Translations under genes and position numbers: made by a program
Shown: piece by piece, positions 51,665-60,395 of the stretch
Position numbering within the stretch: the stretch's first letter is position 1
Layout of the letters: every line of letters starts with the position of its first letter
Assembly: GCA_035550315.1 (NCBI GenBank)
Contig: DASZPL010000139.1
Location: 1 to 64,000, forward strand
Length of the DNA stretch: 64,000 bases
Direction of reading: 5' to 3'
Origin: DASZPL01 sp035550315
Lineage (GTDB): Bacteria > Actinomycetota > Actinomycetes > JAFAQI01
Notes under the pieces: generated by a model
Told to the model about the DNA's origin: nothing
What the model saw: only the letters and a program-made list of their open reading frames with translations
Databases searched by the model: none

Positions 51665-52737
51665 ATCCCTTTGGGTTGGAGTTCACGCCGTTTGATCCGG
51701 CGGCGCTGACTCTGGACGTCGAGCCGGGAGAGCCGGCGGCGCAGCGTCGCCGCCGGCTCGCGCCGGGTCGGCTGCATCTGCACCTGCTGCAAGCCCGGCT
51801 GGCTCGACTGCTCGGAGTCCATGTCAACGACGCGGTCGCGGCGAGGGACGAGACGGCCCGCGGCGACTGGCCGGGCTGGGTCCGGCGCTTGTTTGACGAC
51901 GCCGAGATCACCGGTTTCGTCATGGACGAGGCGGTCGGTGGCACCCCGGGGCCGGTGACCCGTTACGTCGATGTCGCCGGCCGGCCGTTCTGGTCGCTGG
52001 CCCGGATCGACCCGCTGGTCGACGAGCTCATCGGCTCGGGCGCCTCGGCCGCTGAGATCGTCGACGGCGTCGAGACGTTCATGCAAGCCGCTGCCGACGG
52101 CGGCTGCGTCGGGTTCAAGACCATCCTCGCGTATCGCACCGGGCTGGCGGTCGATCCCGAGGTGGACCTCGCGGCGGCACAGCGCTCGCTCGACTCGGAC
52201 CTGCCGGTGCGTCGTCGCGCGAAGCCGCTCCGCGACCTCGTGCTGCGTGGCGCGTTCGCCCGGGCCGCCGACCTCAACCTTCCGTTCCAGGTGCACACCG
52301 GATTCGGTGACTCCGAACTTCGGCTCGCCGAGGCCGATCCGTTGCTGCTGGAGGACCTGCTTCGTACGCCGGAGGGCGCGGCGGCGACCGTCGTCCTCAT
52401 TCATGGCTCCTTCCCCTGGCATGCCAGCGCCGCCTACCTCGCCGCCACCAAGCCGAACGTCTGGGTCGAGCTGTCCCTGTCGAACCTGTTCGCGCCGGTC
52501 GGCGTCGCCGACCGGCTGCTCGGCATCCTCGACTTGGCGCCGACCGGACGCGTGTTGCTCGGCAGCGACGGCCACGGCGCGCCGGAAACTCACTGGTTCG
52601 GATGCTCGGTGCTCGCCGACGCGTGGCGTGACGTCGCCGGCCGGCTACTCGATGCCGGCGCCGACGCCGGCTGGGTCACAGCCACCCGTGACGCAATCTT
52701 CGAGAACAACGCCCGCGAGGTCTATCAGCTCAACTGA
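51646..52737 (+). CDS. FluG-type amidohydrolase (paralogue of 59259 gene)
   Basis: A 363-residue metal-dependent hydrolase with MIDDHVHPFG (His-x-His), VGFKTILAYRTGL, FQVHTGFGDSELRL, VVLIHGSFPWHASAAYLA and VLLGSDGHGAP. The set resembles the amidohydrolase half of FluG and matches the enzyme at 59259-60395 that lies beside a glutamine-synthetase-like gene. It probably cleaves an amide or gamma-glutamyl-type product. It is the last gene of the permease-aminotransferase operon. The start was duplicated in tandem; the second GTG is in frame with the enzyme. Confidence 0.85.
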   Translation: MIDDHVHPFGLEFTPFDPAALTLDVEPGEPAAQRRRRLAPGRLHLHLLQARLARLLGVHVNDAVAARDETARGDWPGWVRRLFDDAEITGFVMDEAVGGTPGPVTRYVDVAGRPFWSLARIDPLVDELIGSGASAAEIVDGVETFMQAAADGGCVGFKTILAYRTGLAVDPEVDLAAAQRSLDSDLPVRRRAKPLRDLVLRGAFARAADLNLPFQVHTGFGDSELRLAEADPLLLEDLLRTPEGAAATVVLIHGSFPWHASAAYLAATKPNVWVELSLSNLFAPVGVADRLLGILDLAPTGRVLLGSDGHGAPETHWFGCSVLADAWRDVAGRLLDAGADAGWVTATRDAIFENNAREVYQLN

Positions 52738-52758
52738 CGTGGCGAGCGCCTCGACTCC

Positions 52759-53982
52759 CTACGGTCCCGCTCGCTGCCGGATGACCTGGTCGATCGTGGT
52801 GGAGCGAGGCTGGAGGCAGAGGCCGTTGAGGAATCGTCTGGGCCCGGCGAGGTAGCCGCCATCGGGAAGCTTGACGACGGTGGCATCCGTGTAGTGGATC
52901 CGGTCGTGGTGCCGCCCACAAAGCAGCACGCCGTTGTCGACCGAGGTGGTCCCGCCGGCGGCCCAGTGGACTCGGTGGTGAACGTCGGACCAGTTGGCTG
53001 GCGCGTCGCAGCCGTACCAGATGCAGTGCCGGTCACGCGCAACGATCGCCCGGACTTGCGCGGCGGTAAACGTGCGGGTCGTGCGGCCCGAGTCGAGGAC
53101 CTCGCCTTGCGGCCCGAAGACGATCCGGGCGATCTCGGCATCGCACGTCACGCGCCGCGCCGTCCGAGTGCCGACCACCGCACCGGAGCCAAGCTCGGCT
53201 CCGGGCGCTCCCGGCACACCCGCCACCGTGTCAGGGCGCACGTGGATGCTGACGTGCGGTTTCACCCCGCCGGTGACCGGCAGCTCACCCGAGCGCAACG
53301 CGAGTTCTGCGATCGTGACGAGGGCATCGGCGCGACGCTGCGCGGCGCTCCGCCGGTCCTCCGGAGTCGGTTTGGAGGCGGCGTGAATTGCGGTCATCAC
53401 CGTCTCTTGACCCAGCGGATGCAACTGCCACTCGCCGACGCCGTTGCCATCGAACGTCGTGGCCGCGTGCAACCGGCGCTGCTCGAACGCCGTCGCCTCA
53501 TCGCGAGCGAACCGCTCCGGCGCGTAGGAGTGAACGATGTGTGCGACCGCGTTGCGCAACTCGGTCGTCGAGCACTGCCGGGCATACGCGACGACGTGTG
53601 GCTCGGCGGCAGCCATCGCCTCGGGGACGATCTTCGAACGCAGTCCGGCGATCAGGTGCGCGTGCCCGATGGAGACATCGCCGTCCTCGAGCGCGCTGCG
53701 AGTCGCCGGCAGCGCGTCCGCCAGCTCCCGCGCCAGATGCACATCCCGCGCGGCGATCCCTGGGGCGACCCGGGTGGCGGCTCGCAGCCACGCCTGGGTC
53801 GAGCCGTGCGCCGACGCGACCGCACCTCTGCGGTCCAGCACTTCGAGGCGGGCGAGGCGAGCCGCCTCCAGCCGATTGACCTGCCGAGTGATCTCCGCGA
53901 TGTCGTCGCACAGCACACCATCAGGCAGCCCGCGCACGTCGACGGCCTGAAGCTCGTCGACCGCCGACCGCAAGTTGCCCAT
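52759..53982 (-). CDS. DUF222/HNH endonuclease-domain protein (13E12 family)
   Basis: A 407-residue protein. The N-terminal DUF222 helical region extends to about residue 250 and a C-terminal HNH domain holds RDRHCIWYGCDAPANWSDVH, HRVHWAAGG and LLCGRHHDRIH. Such proteins are multicopy in actinobacteria, related to the REP13E12 family, and nuclease activity is presumed. No inverted repeats or transposase flank it, so no mobile element is called. It converges with the amidohydrolase. Confidence 0.9.
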   Translation of the reverse strand: MGNLRSAVDELQAVDVRGLPDGVLCDDIAEITRQVNRLEAARLARLEVLDRRGAVASAHGSTQAWLRAATRVAPGIAARDVHLARELADALPATRSALEDGDVSIGHAHLIAGLRSKIVPEAMAAAEPHVVAYARQCSTTELRNAVAHIVHSYAPERFARDEATAFEQRRLHAATTFDGNGVGEWQLHPLGQETVMTAIHAASKPTPEDRRSAAQRRADALVTIAELALRSGELPVTGGVKPHVSIHVRPDTVAGVPGAPGAELGSGAVVGTRTARRVTCDAEIARIVFGPQGEVLDSGRTTRTFTAAQVRAIVARDRHCIWYGCDAPANWSDVHHRVHWAAGGTTSVDNGVLLCGRHHDRIHYTDATVVKLPDGGYLAGPRRFLNGLCLQPRSTTIDQVIRQRAGP

Positions 53983-54095
53983 GCCGGCACGCTACGGATC
54001 CACTACGGGCGCTCCCCCGTCCGCGGTCGGGTTGTGGACGAAGGCGTCATTTGGTGATCCTGTGGATGCCAGTTCAACCGAGGAGGCATCTCGAC

Positions 54096-54479
54096 GTGCC
54101 CTTGTCGACCGACCGCATCGACGCGATCACGCTGTTCGTCGACGACGTGACCGTCGCCAAGGAGTTCTACGGCAGGGTCTTCGACCTCGCGGTCCACTTC
54201 GAGGACGACGAGTCGGTGGTCTTCAAGCTCGGCAGCACGGTGGTCAACCTGCTCAATGCCACGGCTGCACCGGAGCTGATCGCACCGGCCGCCGTCGCGC
54301 CAAGGTCAACCGGAAGTCGGTTCCAGCTCACTGTGGCGGTCGCCGACGTCGACGCGACGTGCGAACACTTGCGTGCAAACGGCGTCGAGCTGCTCAACGG
54401 CCCGATGGACCGACCGTGGGGACCGCGAACTGCGAGTTTCCAAGATCCGGACGGCCACATCTGGGAGCTCGCCAGCTAG
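54096..54479 (+). CDS. VOC-family (glyoxalase/bleomycin-resistance fold) protein
   Basis: A 127-residue paired beta-alpha-beta protein. IDAITLFVDDVTVAKEFYGR is the first module and PRTASFQDPDGHIWELAS the C-terminal end with the usual Glu ligand. AGGAGG lies about nine bases before the GTG at 54096, which decides the start. Substrate unknown. Confidence 0.85.
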   Translation: MPLSTDRIDAITLFVDDVTVAKEFYGRVFDLAVHFEDDESVVFKLGSTVVNLLNATAAPELIAPAAVAPRSTGSRFQLTVAVADVDATCEHLRANGVELLNGPMDRPWGPRTASFQDPDGHIWELAS

Positions 54480-54529
54480 AACCGGGGTGGCAAGCAGCCG
54501 ACGCCGGCAACTCGACCTACGGTGTCCGC

Positions 54530-54820
54530 ATGAACGCTGTCGTCAACCGGCTCCGGCTCAATACGACGATCTCCCCGGACGTCTGGCAACGCGCCGAGAC
54601 CGAACTGCCGACACTGATGAAGCAGATCGCGGGCTTCGAGACGTTTTACGCGATCGAGGTGTCACCCGACGAGGTGGTGTTGGTCATCGTGGCCGACACG
54701 GCCGAGACCCTCGACCGGATCGCCACCGAGGTTGGCAACAGCTGGATGCGCGAGCACGTCGCCCCGCATCTCGCCGAGCCACCCAGCAGGCAGATCGGGC
54801 GCATCGTCGCGTCCGGCTAG
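54530..54820 (+). CDS. Small ABM-like ferredoxin-fold protein
   Basis: A 96-residue protein. NRLRLNTTISPDVWQRAE, LMKQIAGFETFYAIEVSPDE and WMREHVAPHLAEPP have the alternation of antibiotic-biosynthesis-monooxygenase-like or related dimeric barrel proteins. No catalytic residue can be named. It follows the VOC gene by 50 bases on the same strand. Confidence 0.6.
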   Translation: MNAVVNRLRLNTTISPDVWQRAETELPTLMKQIAGFETFYAIEVSPDEVVLVIVADTAETLDRIATEVGNSWMREHVAPHLAEPPSRQIGRIVASG

Positions 54821-54877
54821 TCGAGCTCGGCTCCGTCGCCGAAAATGCCAGCCCGATGGCGAATCGGCGATGGGAGC

Positions 54878-55513
54878 ATGTCGGTCGTGCGGCACAACCC
54901 TCATCACGCGGTCACTGACGCCAACGTCGTCCGCCAGCTGGTCCGCGAGAGCCCATGGGGGATCCTGGTCAGCCACAACGGCAGTGAGCTGGTCGCGTCG
55001 CACTACCCGATCCTGCTCGACGACGAGACCGACGAGCTTGCCATCCTCACTCACGTCGGCCGGCCGGACGAGACGACACTGGCCTTGGGCGAGCGGGAGG
55101 TGCTGCTCATCGTCCAAGGCCGCCATCACGGTTACATCTCACCTAGTTGGTACGCCGCCGGTGAGACGCGCGCGCCGACGTGGAACTTCAGCGCCGCCCA
55201 TTGTTACGGCGTGCCACAGATCCTCGACGAGGAGGCGAACCTGGCAGTGCTCGCGAAGCTCGTCGAGCACTTCGAGCGGCACGTCGAGCACCCGACGCTG
55301 CTCGACCCGGACTGGGCCCGACCGGTGGCGCGCGGCACGGTCGGCATCCGGCTGCCGATCACGCGGTTCGTCTGCAAGGTCAAGATGAGCCAGGACAAGA
55401 GCCCGCAGACGCAGCGTCAGGTGATCGCCGCGCTACGGGCTCCCGGCGCGAATCGCAACCCCGACCTGGCCGACGAGATGACGCGCGCCCTTCATCTCGA
55501 CAACACCGGTTGA
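54878..55513 (+). CDS. PaiB-type FMN-binding negative transcriptional regulator
   Basis: A 211-residue protein with NPHHAVTDANVVRQLVRESP, HYPILLDDE and the family C-terminal part GTVGIRLPITRFVCKVKMSQ, DKSPQTQRQVIAALR. PaiB proteins have the FMN-binding split barrel of pyridoxamine-phosphate oxidase-like proteins; in Bacillus the paralogue influences protease and sporulation genes. GGGAG before the ATG at 54878 gives the usual length; an ATG at 54845 is in frame. It ends on the -35 box of the next gene. Confidence 0.88.
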   Translation: MSVVRHNPHHAVTDANVVRQLVRESPWGILVSHNGSELVASHYPILLDDETDELAILTHVGRPDETTLALGEREVLLIVQGRHHGYISPSWYAAGETRAPTWNFSAAHCYGVPQILDEEANLAVLAKLVEHFERHVEHPTLLDPDWARPVARGTVGIRLPITRFVCKVKMSQDKSPQTQRQVIAALRAPGANRNPDLADEMTRALHLDNTG

Positions 55514-55538
55514 CAACGACAACCTAAGTTGTCACAAT
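55510..55538 (+). promoter_or_regulatory. Promoter TTGACA-N17-CACAAT with operator in the spacer
   Basis: TTGACA at 55510-55515, a 17-base spacer, and CACAAT at 55533-55538, 6 bases before the ATG at 55545. The transcript would be leaderless. The spacer contains GACAAC-CTAA-GTTGTC, a perfect inverted repeat at 55518-55533, that would block polymerase when bound. Confidence 0.7.
55518..55533. promoter_or_regulatory. Inverted repeat GACAAC-CTAA-GTTGTC (operator)
   Basis: Perfect six-base arms inside the promoter spacer of the small HTH gene. Autorepression by that HTH protein is the simplest reading. Confidence 0.6.
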
Positions 55539-55544
55539 GCCCGC

Positions 55545-55766
55545 ATGACACCGCGACCGGTCGCGGCCAAAGACCGCGCGAAGTTCCGACGCCTCAACGA
55601 GATTCGTGCCGCGGCGCTGGAACACATGCGCGCCGCCTACGAGCTGTCGGCGAAACGCAAGGTGCTCATCGGCGAGCTGCTCGATGCCGGCTACTCGCAG
55701 TCGGACATCGCCCGCGAGATGGGTGTCACCCGCCAAGCCGTGCAGAAGATGCTCGCCGCGGGCTAG
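55545..55766 (+). CDS. Small helix-turn-helix protein
   Basis: A 73-residue protein. A long basic helix (DRAKFRRLNEIRAAALEHMR) is followed by the C-terminal helix-turn-helix YSQSDIAREMGVTRQAVQKM. It looks like a complete small DNA-binding protein, not a fragment. The ATG lies 6 bases behind a -10 box. Likely a self-regulated switch; no regulon can be deduced. It converges with the alpha/beta hydrolase. Confidence 0.75.
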   Translation: MTPRPVAAKDRAKFRRLNEIRAAALEHMRAAYELSAKRKVLIGELLDAGYSQSDIAREMGVTRQAVQKMLAAG

Positions 55767-55773
55767 TCGTACT

Positions 55774-56802
55774 TCAGATCGTGCCGCCGAGCACGTCGCT
55801 GCCGCGCGGCATCGCCGGCCGCGAGCGGTCGACCAGCACGGGTGCCCCGGGTGCCGCACCGATCGCGCCGGGCAACGGGTCGAGCTCCGGGTCCAGCGCA
55901 TGCCGGACCAGGCTGGCGAGCGCGTCGGGCCGGTCGTTCTGCAAGTAGTGGTTGGCGTCCGGCACGAGGTAGAGCTGGTTCGACCCGGGCTTGAGCATCA
56001 GGAAGTTGTGCCAGGCGTGCGTCGCGACCCGCATCGGCGAGACCGGGTCGTTCATGCCCCAGATGACCGTCGTCGGGACGTCGGTCGCTGCGAGCGCCTC
56101 GAGCCACTCGCTCTCGTGCTCGGCGCGCTCGACCAGGTACTGGATGGTCTCGTGCAACACCTTGACGCCGTCGTTGTGAGCGAACGTCGCCTCGAGGGCG
56201 TCCACCTCGGGGTCGCCGGCGGCCCGCGGCGGTGAGAACGTCAGCTGCCCCATCCCCTGGGCGAGCAGCGCCGGCGTGATGACCTCCAGCACGTTCGGCG
56301 CCGTCCCCGGATCGAGCACCAGCCGTTGGAAGTCGGTGAGGTTCGACAGCGGCAGGTAGATGTTGCCGTTGGTCAGCATCAGGTGCTCGACCCGGGTCGC
56401 CGTCCGGCCGGCGTCGGCGTTGATCGTGTGCAGCAGCGACACGCTGGTCCCGCGGTCGTGAGCGATGACGACGGCCGACTCGACACCCACCACGTGCGCG
56501 ACGTAGTGGTCGAGCAGCTCGGCGTCGCGCGGCAGGCTGTAGCCCCAGCCGACCGGCTTGTCGGAGAACCCGTAGCCGGGGAAGTCGAGCGCGCAGACGT
56601 AGAACTGGTCACTGAGCCGGTCCACCAGGTCCAGCCAGTCGATGCTGCAGGTCGGGAAGCCGTGCACCAGCACGACCGCCCGGTCGCTCGGATCGCCGGA
56701 CTCGACATGGAAGATGTCGACCGGCGCGCCCCCGTCTTGGGGCTGCCAGGAGAACGACGAGCCACGCTGCCGCCAGACCTCGGCCCGCGAGGGTTCAGCC
56801 AT
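55774..56802 (-). CDS. Alpha/beta hydrolase with Asp nucleophile (haloalkane dehalogenase/epoxide hydrolase type)
   Basis: A 342-residue hydrolase. The oxyanion region is VLVHGFPTCSIDW, and the elbow is AHDRGTSVS, so the nucleophile is Asp, as in epoxide hydrolases and dehalogenases. The acid is Asp in WGMNDPVSP and the His is in DANHYLQND. Substrate unknown. ATG at 56802 overlaps the enolase-superfamily gene by 8 bases; it is the last gene of the seven-gene operon. Confidence 0.87.
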   Translation of the reverse strand: MAEPSRAEVWRQRGSSFSWQPQDGGAPVDIFHVESGDPSDRAVVLVHGFPTCSIDWLDLVDRLSDQFYVCALDFPGYGFSDKPVGWGYSLPRDAELLDHYVAHVVGVESAVVIAHDRGTSVSLLHTINADAGRTATRVEHLMLTNGNIYLPLSNLTDFQRLVLDPGTAPNVLEVITPALLAQGMGQLTFSPPRAAGDPEVDALEATFAHNDGVKVLHETIQYLVERAEHESEWLEALAATDVPTTVIWGMNDPVSPMRVATHAWHNFLMLKPGSNQLYLVPDANHYLQNDRPDALASLVRHALDPELDPLPGAIGAAPGAPVLVDRSRPAMPRGSDVLGGTI

Positions 56803-57928
56803 CAAGCACCACCTCGCGGCGTATTGTCTGCTGCTCGACCCGGTCGGCTCGCACCGGGAACCCAAGACCGGGTTCGCTCGGCACCGCGATGGTGCCGTCG
56901 CCGGCGACCTGGTACGTCGGGTCGACCAGGTCCCACTCGAACAGCACGGCCGCCGGCGACATGTCCGCCGGCTCGGTGAACGCCGGCAGCGAGCAGAGTG
57001 CCAGGTTGCCTGCCCGGCCGATGCCGGACTCCATCATTCCGCCGCACCACAGCGGCACTCCGCGCGCCTGGCACAGCGCGGCGATCTCGAGTGACGCCGT
57101 GATCCCTCCGACCCGCGCCGGCTTCAGGTTGACGTTGCGGCAGGCGTCGAGGTCGAGCGCCCGCCGGACATCGGCGGGCGAGCGCAGCGACTCGTCCAGG
57201 CAGATCGGCGTCCGTAACCGGCGCTGCAGCTCGGCATGCTCGATCAGCGAGTCCCACTCGAGCGGCTGCTCGATGCACGCCAGGCCGAAGTCGTCGAGCT
57301 TCCCCAACGTGTCGGCATCGTCGAGGGTGTACGCCGAGTTCGCATCGACCTGCAGCATCACGCGGTCACCGACCAGGTCGCGCACCGCCGCCACGACATC
57401 GACGTCCCACCCCGGCTGGACCTTCAGCTTGATCCGTTGGTAGCCCTCGTCGAGCCGGAGCCGCACCTCGTCGAGCGTCTCGCCGATGTCGGCCGCGATA
57501 CCGAGGCTCTCCCCGACCGCGACCGCATCCGCCACTCCCCCGACCAGCGAGCGCAGCGAGACCCCTTCGACCGCCGCCCGCAACGACCAGTACGCCGCCT
57601 CCACCGCCGCTCGGGCGAACGTGTTGCCGCGGATCCGGTTCAACGCCGCGACGACGGCCGACGGTGCCACCGTCCCGGCAGCCAGCGCGAGCGGCATCGC
57701 GAACTCGGTGGCGACCGCGAAGGTCGAGGCCACCGTGTCCGGCAGGTAGTACGGGTGATCGAGCGCCGGCCCTTCGCCCCAGCCTTCGTTGCCGGCGGCG
57801 TCACGAACCCGCACCAGGACCGTGCGCCGCGAGTCGGTCACGCCGAATCCGGTGACGAATGGCCGCAGCAGCGGCAGCGCGACCTCGCGGACTTCGGCGA
57901 AGACGATCGGCGCCCGATCCTCGGTCAC
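56795..57928 (-). CDS. Enolase-superfamily enzyme (OSBS/N-acylamino acid racemase-like)
   Basis: A 377-residue enzyme of the muconate lactonizing subgroup. Catalytic RIKLKV (Lys-x-Lys), metal ligands VDANSAY, ACIEQPLEW and CLDESL, and the second base lysine in VNLKPARVGGI are all present. Related enzymes make o-succinylbenzoate or racemise N-acyl amino acids; no menaquinone genes are near, so racemisation or a novel reaction is more likely. GTG start overlaps the AhpD-like gene stop. Confidence 0.88.
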   Translation of the reverse strand: MTEDRAPIVFAEVREVALPLLRPFVTGFGVTDSRRTVLVRVRDAAGNEGWGEGPALDHPYYLPDTVASTFAVATEFAMPLALAAGTVAPSAVVAALNRIRGNTFARAAVEAAYWSLRAAVEGVSLRSLVGGVADAVAVGESLGIAADIGETLDEVRLRLDEGYQRIKLKVQPGWDVDVVAAVRDLVGDRVMLQVDANSAYTLDDADTLGKLDDFGLACIEQPLEWDSLIEHAELQRRLRTPICLDESLRSPADVRRALDLDACRNVNLKPARVGGITASLEIAALCQARGVPLWCGGMMESGIGRAGNLALCSLPAFTEPADMSPAAVLFEWDLVDPTYQVAGDGTIAVPSEPGLGFPVRADRVEQQTIRREVVLDG

Positions 57929-58335
57929 TGGTCGGCGGCCTCCGCGGGCACCGGTGGCGCGTACTCGACCCGCAGGCCGGAGGAGATCGCGTTGGAGCCG
58001 TTGAAGAAGTCGACCACCGCCATCAGCTCGACCAGCTCGGCGTCGGTGGTGCCGAGCGCGCGCAGCGCGTCGGTGTGGCTGTGCAGGCAGTAGTCGCAGT
58101 TGTTGGTCGCCGAGACCGCGACCGCGATCATCTCCTTGGTCTTGCGGTCGAGCACACCGGTCTCGAGGATGGTCCGCAACTTCGTCCACTCCGCCTTCAG
58201 GTACTCCGGGTGATGCGCGATGGCGCGCCAGAAGTTGGGCACCTCGGCGAGGTTGCGGGACGCCTTGATGTCGTCGAAGACCTCCTTGACAACGCCGGTG
58301 GCCTCGGCCTCCTCGACGTACGGCACCAATGCCAT
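57925..58335 (-). CDS. AhpD-like peroxidase-related protein
   Basis: A 136-residue helical protein with NNCDYCLHSHTDALRALG, the CxxCxxxH motif of AhpD/carboxymuconolactone decarboxylase-family redox proteins. GAGGAGG precedes the ATG. Gene 5 of the seven-gene operon. A second AhpD-like gene in the window (24333) also sits in a catabolic-type operon. Confidence 0.87.
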   Translation of the reverse strand: MALVPYVEEAEATGVVKEVFDDIKASRNLAEVPNFWRAIAHHPEYLKAEWTKLRTILETGVLDRKTKEMIAVAVSATNNCDYCLHSHTDALRALGTTDAELVELMAVVDFFNGSNAISSGLRVEYAPPVPAEAADQ

Positions 58336-58347
58336 GCGACCTCCTCG

Positions 58348-59262
58348 CTAGTAGACCGGCGTGCGCCACTCGGCGTGATCGGCGGACCGGCCGCGGACCA
58401 CGTCGAGGTAACGCTGCTGCACTTGCATCGTGACGGGGCCGGGCTTGCCCGAACCGATCACCCGGCCATCAATCTCGGTCACCGGCGCGACTTGCACGCC
58501 GGTGCCGCACAGGAAGACCTCGTCGGCCGCCAGCGCCTGGCTGCGGTCCAGCCGGGTCTCGCGCACCCGGTGACCTAGTTCGGCGGCGAGCGTCTGCACC
58601 GCCGCGCGGGTGATGCCGATCAGGATGTCGTCGCTGCCCGCCGGGGTCAGCAGCTCGCCGTCGGCGACGATGAACACGTTGGAGGACGACGCCTCGGCGA
58701 GGTGCCCGTCCGAGGTCAGCATCAGCGCCTCGTCGTAGCCGTCACGGCGCGCATCGTCGGACGCCAGCGCGGCGTTGATGTATGAGCCGATCGCCTTGGC
58801 CCGCGCCGGCACCGCGTTGTCGTCGATCCGCTGCCACGACGACACCCGCAGCCGCAGGCCGCGGTCGATGTCGAGATAGCCGCCCATCGGCCGGCAGTAC
58901 GCCGCGACCTCGGTGCGCACGCCGCCCAGGGTCACGGTGATCGTCTGGTCGGACTTGAACACCAGCGGCCGGATGTAGGCGTCCTCCCGCAACTCGTTGC
59001 GCCGCAACAGCTCCAGCACGATTTCGCGCAGCTCCGCGGCGGACATCGCGAGGTCGAGCCGCAGCACCCGGGCGGAGCGCACCAGCCGGTCGATGTGCTG
59101 GTCGAGCAACGTGACGTAAAGCTGCTCGTCGGCCTCGTTCCAGTACGCCCGGATGCCCTCGAAGCAGCCGGTGCCGTAGTTGACGACGTGCGACGCGATC
59201 GACACCTGCGCCTGCTCGTGCGGCACGAAGTCGCCGCCGAAGTAGGAGATTGGACTGGTCAC
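58348..59262 (-). CDS. Branched-chain aminotransferase-like (fold type IV PLP)
   Basis: A 304-residue PLP enzyme of the IlvE/D-amino-acid aminotransferase group. HVVNYGTGCFEGIRAYW, the PLP lysine in ARAKAIGSYINAALA, GYDEALMLTSDG and DEVFLCGTGVQVAPV are characteristic. It could act on branched or other amino acids. Its place between a FluG-type amidohydrolase and an AhpD-like gene suggests a special catabolic role rather than valine synthesis. The GTG overlaps the amidohydrolase stop (GTGA). Confidence 0.88.
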   Translation of the reverse strand: MTSPISYFGGDFVPHEQAQVSIASHVVNYGTGCFEGIRAYWNEADEQLYVTLLDQHIDRLVRSARVLRLDLAMSAAELREIVLELLRRNELREDAYIRPLVFKSDQTITVTLGGVRTEVAAYCRPMGGYLDIDRGLRLRVSSWQRIDDNAVPARAKAIGSYINAALASDDARRDGYDEALMLTSDGHLAEASSSNVFIVADGELLTPAGSDDILIGITRAAVQTLAAELGHRVRETRLDRSQALAADEVFLCGTGVQVAPVTEIDGRVIGSGKPGPVTMQVQQRYLDVVRGRSADHAEWRTPVY

Positions 59263-60395
59263 CGCGGCTCCTCGTCGTCGAGTCGATACAACCGGCGCGC
59301 GTTGCCGGCGCCGATCAGTTCCCGGATCCGGTCGGCCGACGCCCGCGGGCAGTCGCCGGCGTCCACCCAGCCGTCGAGCACGCGGTCGAGATGCCGCCGG
59401 AACAGCACCGCGCCGAGATAGACGAACTCGGCCAGGCCGAACCCGTCCGAGCTGTAGAGCTGCTTTGGGTACGGCGCGAGCTCCAACGCCTCCGCGATCA
59501 CGGTCCCCGCACTCGGGCCGGTGTAGTGCGCCATGCAGCCGACGTCGAAGTAGACGTTCGGGAAGACGTTCGCCAGGTAGCCCGCCTGCCGGTGGTACGG
59601 ATAGCAGTGCAGGAACACGACGTCGACCCCGCGGCCCTCCAGCTCGCGCACCCACGGCGTGAACTGGGACGGGTCGGCGCGGTGCATCGTCAGGTCGGTG
59701 TCACCGAAGCCGGCGTGCACCTGCACCGGCAGCCGCCGGCTCGCCGCAACCTCGATGGCGGCATGCAGCACGTGCGCGAGCAGCACGGGCGCCGCCAGTC
59801 GCGGCGCCGTCGCCGCACCGAACTCGCGGAACCACGCCTCGGTGGCACGCCGCACGCCCTCGTGGTCCGGCGGCTCGACCGCCAAATCGAAGCCGTGCCG
59901 ATATGCGACGACGCTCTTCAGGCCGACGGCGGCAGACGCGGCCGCATCCAGCGCTGCACCGAGCCCGGCCAGGAAGTCGTCCGGCCCGTCGCAGCCGCGC
60001 GCGTGGTCCTCGGCCGCGCGCTCGATGCGCACGACCTCGTGCGCGGTTGCACCGGCCAGGCGTCCCATCGCAGCCGGGTCGAGTACGTCGCCGGGTCGGT
60101 GACCGGTCTCGACGAGCAGCGCGTCGAGACCCGCGGCGGCCAGCAGCCGGCGGTTAACTTCGACGGCGCCGAGCGCCGCCCGCGCCTCGAGGTAACGCTC
60201 GGGGGTGCAGTCGGGCGCGAGGTCGAGCAACGGGCCGCAGCCGGTGAGGATCGCGAGGCCCACCGGGGTGTCGAAATGCGACGTACCGGCCGGCGCGGGC
60301 CGGCCGCCTTCGTTGGCCAACAGCTCGAACTGGTCGCGCTCCAGCGACGTCGCGACGACCCCGTGCACGTGGTGGTCAACCAGGTCGCCGGCCAC
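59259..60395 (-). CDS. FluG-type amidohydrolase
   Basis: A 378-residue enzyme with VDHHVHGVV (His-x-His), GLKSVVAYRHGFDL, VQVHAGFGDTDL, LHCYPYHRQAGYLA and YSSDGFGLAEF. It is the partner of the neighbouring glutamine-synthetase-like protein: in FluG the two are fused. The GTG shares one base with the GS stop. It probably cleaves an amide made upstream in the pathway. Paralogue of the gene at 51646. Confidence 0.87.
   Translation of the reverse strand: MAGDLVDHHVHGVVATSLERDQFELLANEGGRPAPAGTSHFDTPVGLAILTGCGPLLDLAPDCTPERYLEARAALGAVEVNRRLLAAAGLDALLVETGHRPGDVLDPAAMGRLAGATAHEVVRIERAAEDHARGCDGPDDFLAGLGAALDAAASAAVGLKSVVAYRHGFDLAVEPPDHEGVRRATEAWFREFGAATAPRLAAPVLLAHVLHAAIEVAASRRLPVQVHAGFGDTDLTMHRADPSQFTPWVRELEGRGVDVVFLHCYPYHRQAGYLANVFPNVYFDVGCMAHYTGPSAGTVIAEALELAPYPKQLYSSDGFGLAEFVYLGAVLFRRHLDRVLDGWVDAGDCPRASADRIRELIGAGNARRLYRLDDEEPR

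Noticed and set aside
52759..53982. Mobile element with the DUF222/HNH gene
   Set aside because: No transposase, terminal repeats or target duplications are visible; such genes are ordinary chromosomal multicopy genes in actinobacteria.
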